Assembly (NCBI RefSeq): GCF_008868175.1
Contig: NZ_WBKT01000054.1
Location: 1 to 33,971, forward strand
Direction: 5' to 3'
DNA from: Micromonospora sp. AMSO31t
GTDB lineage: Bacteria > Actinomycetota > Actinomycetes > Mycobacteriales > Micromonosporaceae
DNA length: 33,971 bases
Positions 30,933-33,971 of this stretch are shown one piece after another. The position numbers and the translations under genes were made by a program. The first letter of the stretch is position 1. Every line of letters begins with the position of its first letter. A model generated the notes under the pieces. That model saw only the letters and a list, made by a program, of their open reading frames with translations. It had not been told where the DNA came from and did not search any database.

Positions 30933-32270
30933 ATGACGACCTCACGCGATCAGCCCCGCGCAACCCCGGCCCGGCGCCGGCGTCGCCGGAGGGCGGCCAC
31001 CGCCGTCGTGGCCGCGCTCGCCGCCGCGGGCGGCGCGCTCCCCCCGTCCCCGGCCCTCGCCGTCAACGCCACCCACTCCACGGTGGTCGGTGCCAACCCG
31101 GCGGACTGGACGCCGCACGCGCTCGACGGCACCGTGTACCGGATCCTCCAGATCGGTAACCGGGTCTACCTGGCCGGCTCGTTCACCAAGGTCCGCAACG
31201 CGGGCCAGACCGCCCAGCTGGCGATGCCGTGGCTGGTGGCCTTCGACGCCACCACCGGCCGGATCGACACCACGTTCCGGCCCGCGGTCAACGGCACGGT
31301 CAAGGCGCTCGCCGCCGCGCCCGACGGCCGTTCGCTCTACCTCGGTGGCGCGTTCACGACCGTCAACGGCGCGGCCGCACCGCGGGTGGCCCGGGTCGAC
31401 GCGGTCACCGGCGCCCGGGTCGCCGGGTTCGCCCCCGCCGCGCTCAACAACCAGGTCAACGACATGCGGCTGGTCGGCGGCCGGCTGATCGTCGGCGGCG
31501 CGTTCCAGACCGTCGGCGGGGTGACCCGGCGGGCCCTGGCCGCGTTGAACGCGACCACCGGCGCCGCCGACACGTCGGTCAACCTGCGGATCGAGGGCCC
31601 CCGCAAGACCACCTCCGGGGCGACCGCACCGGTCAAGATCGAGGCGCTGGACGTCTCCGCGGACGGCCGGCGGCTCGTCTTCGTGGGCAACTTCAGCTCG
31701 GTCGCCGGCGTGACGCGGCACCAGCTCGCGGTGGCCAACCTGACCGCCACGGGCGCCACCCTGTCGACCTGGTCGACCGACCGCTACCAGCCGCAGTGCG
31801 CCAAGACCATGCCCACCTACCTGCGCGGGGTCGACATCTCCCCGGACGGCACGTGGTTCGTGGCGGTCACCACCGGCGCCTCGTTCCCGGGCACCCTCTG
31901 CGACACGGCGTCCCGCTTCGAGTTCGGCGCCGAGACCGGCGGCAAGCAGCCGACGTGGGCGAACTACACCGGCGGTGACACGCTGCTCTCGGTGGCGATC
32001 ACCGGCGCGGCGGTCTACGTGGGCGGCCACCAACGGTGGCTGGACAACCCGCTCGGGCGCGACTCGGCCGGCCCGGGCGCCGTGTCCCGGCCGGGGATCG
32101 GGGCGATCCACCCCACGACCGGCAAGGCCCTGGCCTGGAACCCGACCAAGGACCGGGGCGTCGGCACCCAGGAGCTGTACGCCACGGAGCAGGGGCTCTG
32201 GGTCGGCAGCGACACCGTCACGGTGGCCGGCGAGTACCACGCCCGGGTGGCGTTCCTCCCGCTGCCCTGA
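30933..32270 (+). CDS. Secreted beta-propeller (delta-60-like repeat) protein
   Basis: This 445-residue exported protein has an arginine run (RRRRRRRAATAVVAALAAAGGALPPSPALA) and a probable signal cleavage after residue 43. The mature part has recurring blade-like segments such as RVYLAGSFTKV, LYLGGAFTTVNGAA, LIVGGAFQTVGGV and LVFVGNFSSVAGV. They contain the G-x-F-x-x-V pattern of delta-60 type repeats, forming a beta-propeller of about seven blades. The cysteines in QPQCAKTM and GTLCDTA may form a disulfide. No catalytic residue is evident. The start is the ATG at 30933, with little Shine-Dalgarno signal. It is followed by a strong hairpin. Confidence 0.8.
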   Translation: MTTSRDQPRATPARRRRRRRAATAVVAALAAAGGALPPSPALAVNATHSTVVGANPADWTPHALDGTVYRILQIGNRVYLAGSFTKVRNAGQTAQLAMPWLVAFDATTGRIDTTFRPAVNGTVKALAAAPDGRSLYLGGAFTTVNGAAAPRVARVDAVTGARVAGFAPAALNNQVNDMRLVGGRLIVGGAFQTVGGVTRRALAALNATTGAADTSVNLRIEGPRKTTSGATAPVKIEALDVSADGRRLVFVGNFSSVAGVTRHQLAVANLTATGATLSTWSTDRYQPQCAKTMPTYLRGVDISPDGTWFVAVTTGASFPGTLCDTASRFEFGAETGGKQPTWANYTGGDTLLSVAITGAAVYVGGHQRWLDNPLGRDSAGPGAVSRPGIGAIHPTTGKALAWNPTKDRGVGTQELYATEQGLWVGSDTVTVAGEYHARVAFLPLP

Positions 32271-32272
32271 AC

Positions 32273-32307
32273 GGGTGGGGCGCGGCGCTCGGCGTCGCGC
32301 CCCACCC
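32273..32307. terminator. Bidirectional hairpin between convergent genes
   Basis: GGGTGGGGCGCG (32273-32284) pairs perfectly with CGCGCCCCACCC (32296-32307) around an 11-base loop. It begins two bases after the propeller stop and touches the stop of the MGH1 gene at 32308, so it can serve both. Confidence 0.8.
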
Positions 32308-33971
32308 TCAGCGGCGCAGGGTGAGGATCAGGTCGGCGACCAGGGCGGTCCACCCGGTCTGGTGCCACGCGCCCAGACCGGCGCCGTTGTCGCCGTGGAA
32401 ATACTCCGGGAAGCAGATCAGGTCCCGCCAGTCCGGGTGGGTCTGGAAGAGCTGGGCCGCCCCGTAGATCGGCCGCCGGCCCCAGCCGTCCCGGGTGAAC
32501 AGCGAGATCAGCCGCGCCGACAGGTCGTCGGCGATCTCGTCGAGGGTGCGCTTCACCCCGGACCGGGTCGGATATTCCACCTGGAGGTCGTCGCCGAAGA
32601 AGGCGGCGTAGTCGCGCAGCGCGCTGATCAGCAGGAAGTTGGTCGGCATCCAGATCGGGCCGCGCCAGTTGGAGTTGCCGCCGAACAGGCCGCTCGTCGA
32701 CTCGGCCGGCTCGTAGCCGACGCTGAACTCCTGGCCGCCGAGGGTGACCGTGAACGGCTTGTCCAGGTGCGCGCGGGAGAGCGTGCGCAGCCCGTAGTCG
32801 GAGAGGAACTCGTCGGTGTCGAGCATCCGGGCGAGCAGGCGCACCATCTGGTCGGGGCCGACCATGGAGAGCAGCCGCTGCTGCCGGCCGTCCGGGCCGA
32901 GCCGGCGGGCGCCGATCACCTCGGCGTACTCGGGGCGGTGGGTGAGGAACCAGCGCAGCCGGGCGCCCAGCTCGGGCAGCCGGCGCACGGTGCGCGCGGT
33001 GAGCCGGGTGACCGCGGCGAGGGGCAGCAGCCCGACCACCGAGCGGACCTTCAGCGGCACCTTCGTGCCGTCGGCCTGCCGCAGCACGTCGTAGAAGAAC
33101 GCGTCCTCGTCGTCCCAGAGCCCCTGGTCGTACGCGGCCGCGGCGATGTACGCGAAGTGCTCGAAGAACTTCGTCGCGGTGTCCACGTACGCCCGGTCGT
33201 GCTCGGCCAGCACGACGGCCATGTCGAGCAGGTTGAGCGCGTACATGGCCATCCAGCCGGTGCCGTCGGACTGCTCCAGCACCCCGGCCACCGGCAGCGC
33301 GGCCGAGCGGTCGAACGGGCCGACGTTGTCCAGCCCGAGGAAGCCCCCCTCGAAGACGTTGTTGCCGCCGGTGTCCTTCCGGTTGACCCACCAGGTGAAG
33401 TTGAGCAGCAGCTTGTGCATCACCCGGGCGAGGAACTCGTGGTCGGAGGAACCGTCGATCTCGAACACCTTGAGCGCCGCCCAGGCGTGCACCGGCGGGT
33501 TCACGTCGCCGAACGCCCACTCGTACGCCGGGATCTGCCCGTTCGGGTGCAGGTACCACTCGCGGAGCAGGAGCAGCAGCTGCTCCTTGGCGAAGCCCGG
33601 GTCGACCCGGGCGATCGTGACGCAGTGGAAGGCCAGGTCCCAGGCGGCGTACCAGGGGTATTCCCACGGGTCCGGCATGGAGATCACGTCGAAGCTGTTC
33701 ATGTGCCACCAGGCGCTGTTGCGCCCGTGCCGGCGGCCGGCCGGCGGGGTGGAGCCCGGGTCGCCCTCCAGCCAGCGCTTCACGTCGAAGTGGTAGAACT
33801 GCTTGCCCCACATGAGCCCGGCGATGGCCTGCCGGGCGACCAGCGCCTCGTCGGCGCTCGCGGCGGCCGGGATGACGCTGTCGAAGAACCGGTTCGCCTC
33901 GGCGCGCCGCGCCCAGAGCACCGTGTCGAACCCGTCGCCCAGGTCGGCCGGGGGCGGCGGGTTCGACACGG
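32308..33971 (-). CDS. MGH1/GH63-type glucosidase, C-terminal part (5' end outside window)
   Basis: About 554 codons of a larger glycoside hydrolase are present, related to mannosylglycerate hydrolase and GH63 glucosidases with an (alpha/alpha)6 barrel. Visible motifs are [20 protein letters not shown], with a likely acidic active-site residue; [34 protein letters not shown]; and [24 protein letters not shown] near the end. The gene continues beyond base 33971. A GTG at 33969-33967 is in frame but is probably internal, because family members are usually around 850-900 residues. The likely role is hydrolysis of alpha-glucosides or glucosylglycerate-like compounds. Confidence 0.9.
   Translation of the reverse strand, partial: VSNPPPPADLGDGFDTVLWARRAEANRFFDSVIPAAASADEALVARQAIAGLMWGKQFYHFDVKRWLEGDPGSTPPAGRRHGRNSAWWHMNSFDVISMPDPWEYPWYAAWDLAFHCVTIARVDPGFAKEQLLLLLREWYLHPNGQIPAYEWAFGDVNPPVHAWAALKVFEIDGSSDHEFLARVMHKLLLNFTWWVNRKDTGGNNVFEGGFLGLDNVGPFDRSAALPVAGVLEQSDGTGWMAMYALNLLDMAVVLAEHDRAYVDTATKFFEHFAYIAAAAYDQGLWDDEDAFFYDVLRQADGTKVPLKVRSVVGLLPLAAVTRLTARTVRRLPELGARLRWFLTHRPEYAEVIGARRLGPDGRQQRLLSMVGPDQMVRLLARMLDTDEFLSDYGLRTLSRAHLDKPFTVTLGGQEFSVGYEPAESTSGLFGGNSNWRGPIWMPTNFLLISALRDYAAFFGDDLQVEYPTRSGVKRTLDEIADDLSARLISLFTRDGWGRRPIYGAAQLFQTHPDWRDLICFPEYFHGDNGAGLGAWHQTGWTALVADLILTLRR

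Noticed and set aside
1..33971. CRISPR array or prophage
   Set aside because: No regularly spaced identical repeats and no phage structural or integrase genes were seen.

Overview
The window is very G+C-rich DNA whose genes mostly end third codon positions in G or C. Several gene types point to an actinobacterium, most likely a Micromonosporaceae member such as Micromonospora: ECF41 sigma factors with SnoaL-like tails, a conservon-type histidine kinase with a roadblock protein, a fused anthranilate synthase TrpE-TrpG behind a WW leader peptide, and an LpqY/SugABC-like sugar importer. The genus call is an inference, because no rRNA or other marker is present.

Layout. (1) 1-1622: an exported, probably Tat-dependent lipoprotein GH1 beta-glucosidase behind a near-perfect CebR-type operator. 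(2) 1622-3080: a complete IS630-family element sitting exactly in the stop codon of the GH1 gene, then a decayed IS701-type transposase fragment and a strong hairpin. (3) 3120-10654: an accessory-looking block of stress and regulatory genes. It holds an ECF41 sigma factor with an NAD(P)/FAD oxidoreductase, a TetR regulator divergent from an MFS exporter/hydrolase operon, an acetyltransferase, and a second ECF41 sigma factor divergent from a WrbA-type quinone oxidoreductase. (4) 10736-15274: a reduced conservon (sensor kinase and roadblock protein only) and an FGGY sugar kinase. (5) 15366-17511: a trp attenuator (leader peptide, alternative pairings, terminator) in front of the fused trpEG, closed by a long hairpin. 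(6) 17529-21431: a second WrbA, a PAT-like acetyltransferase, a small DUF4190-like membrane protein, a PRC-barrel/DUF2382 protein split by a frameshift, and a winged-helix protein. (7) 21477-25813: a carbohydrate ABC importer operon on the minus strand in the order binding protein, permease, permease, ATPase. (8) 26270-30722: an unusual RusA-like small protein, a small hypothetical, an AMIN-like lipoprotein, a rhomboid protease with an N-terminal zinc-binding module, a DUF4184 membrane protein and a HAD phosphatase. (9) 30933-33971: a secreted beta-propeller protein and the C-terminal part of an MGH1/GH63-type glucosidase that runs off the window.

The common theme is carbohydrate capture (GH1, ABC importer, FGGY kinase, MGH1 glucosidase) beside envelope and redox stress control. 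The best-supported regulatory elements are the CebR-like box, the trp attenuator, and perfect hairpins between convergent gene pairs. No tRNA, rRNA, CRISPR array or prophage was recognised. I did not find a clear new multi-gene defence or biosynthetic system. The most unusual items are the stop-codon insertion of the IS element, the paired ECF41 modules, the RusA-like protein and the split PRC-barrel gene.
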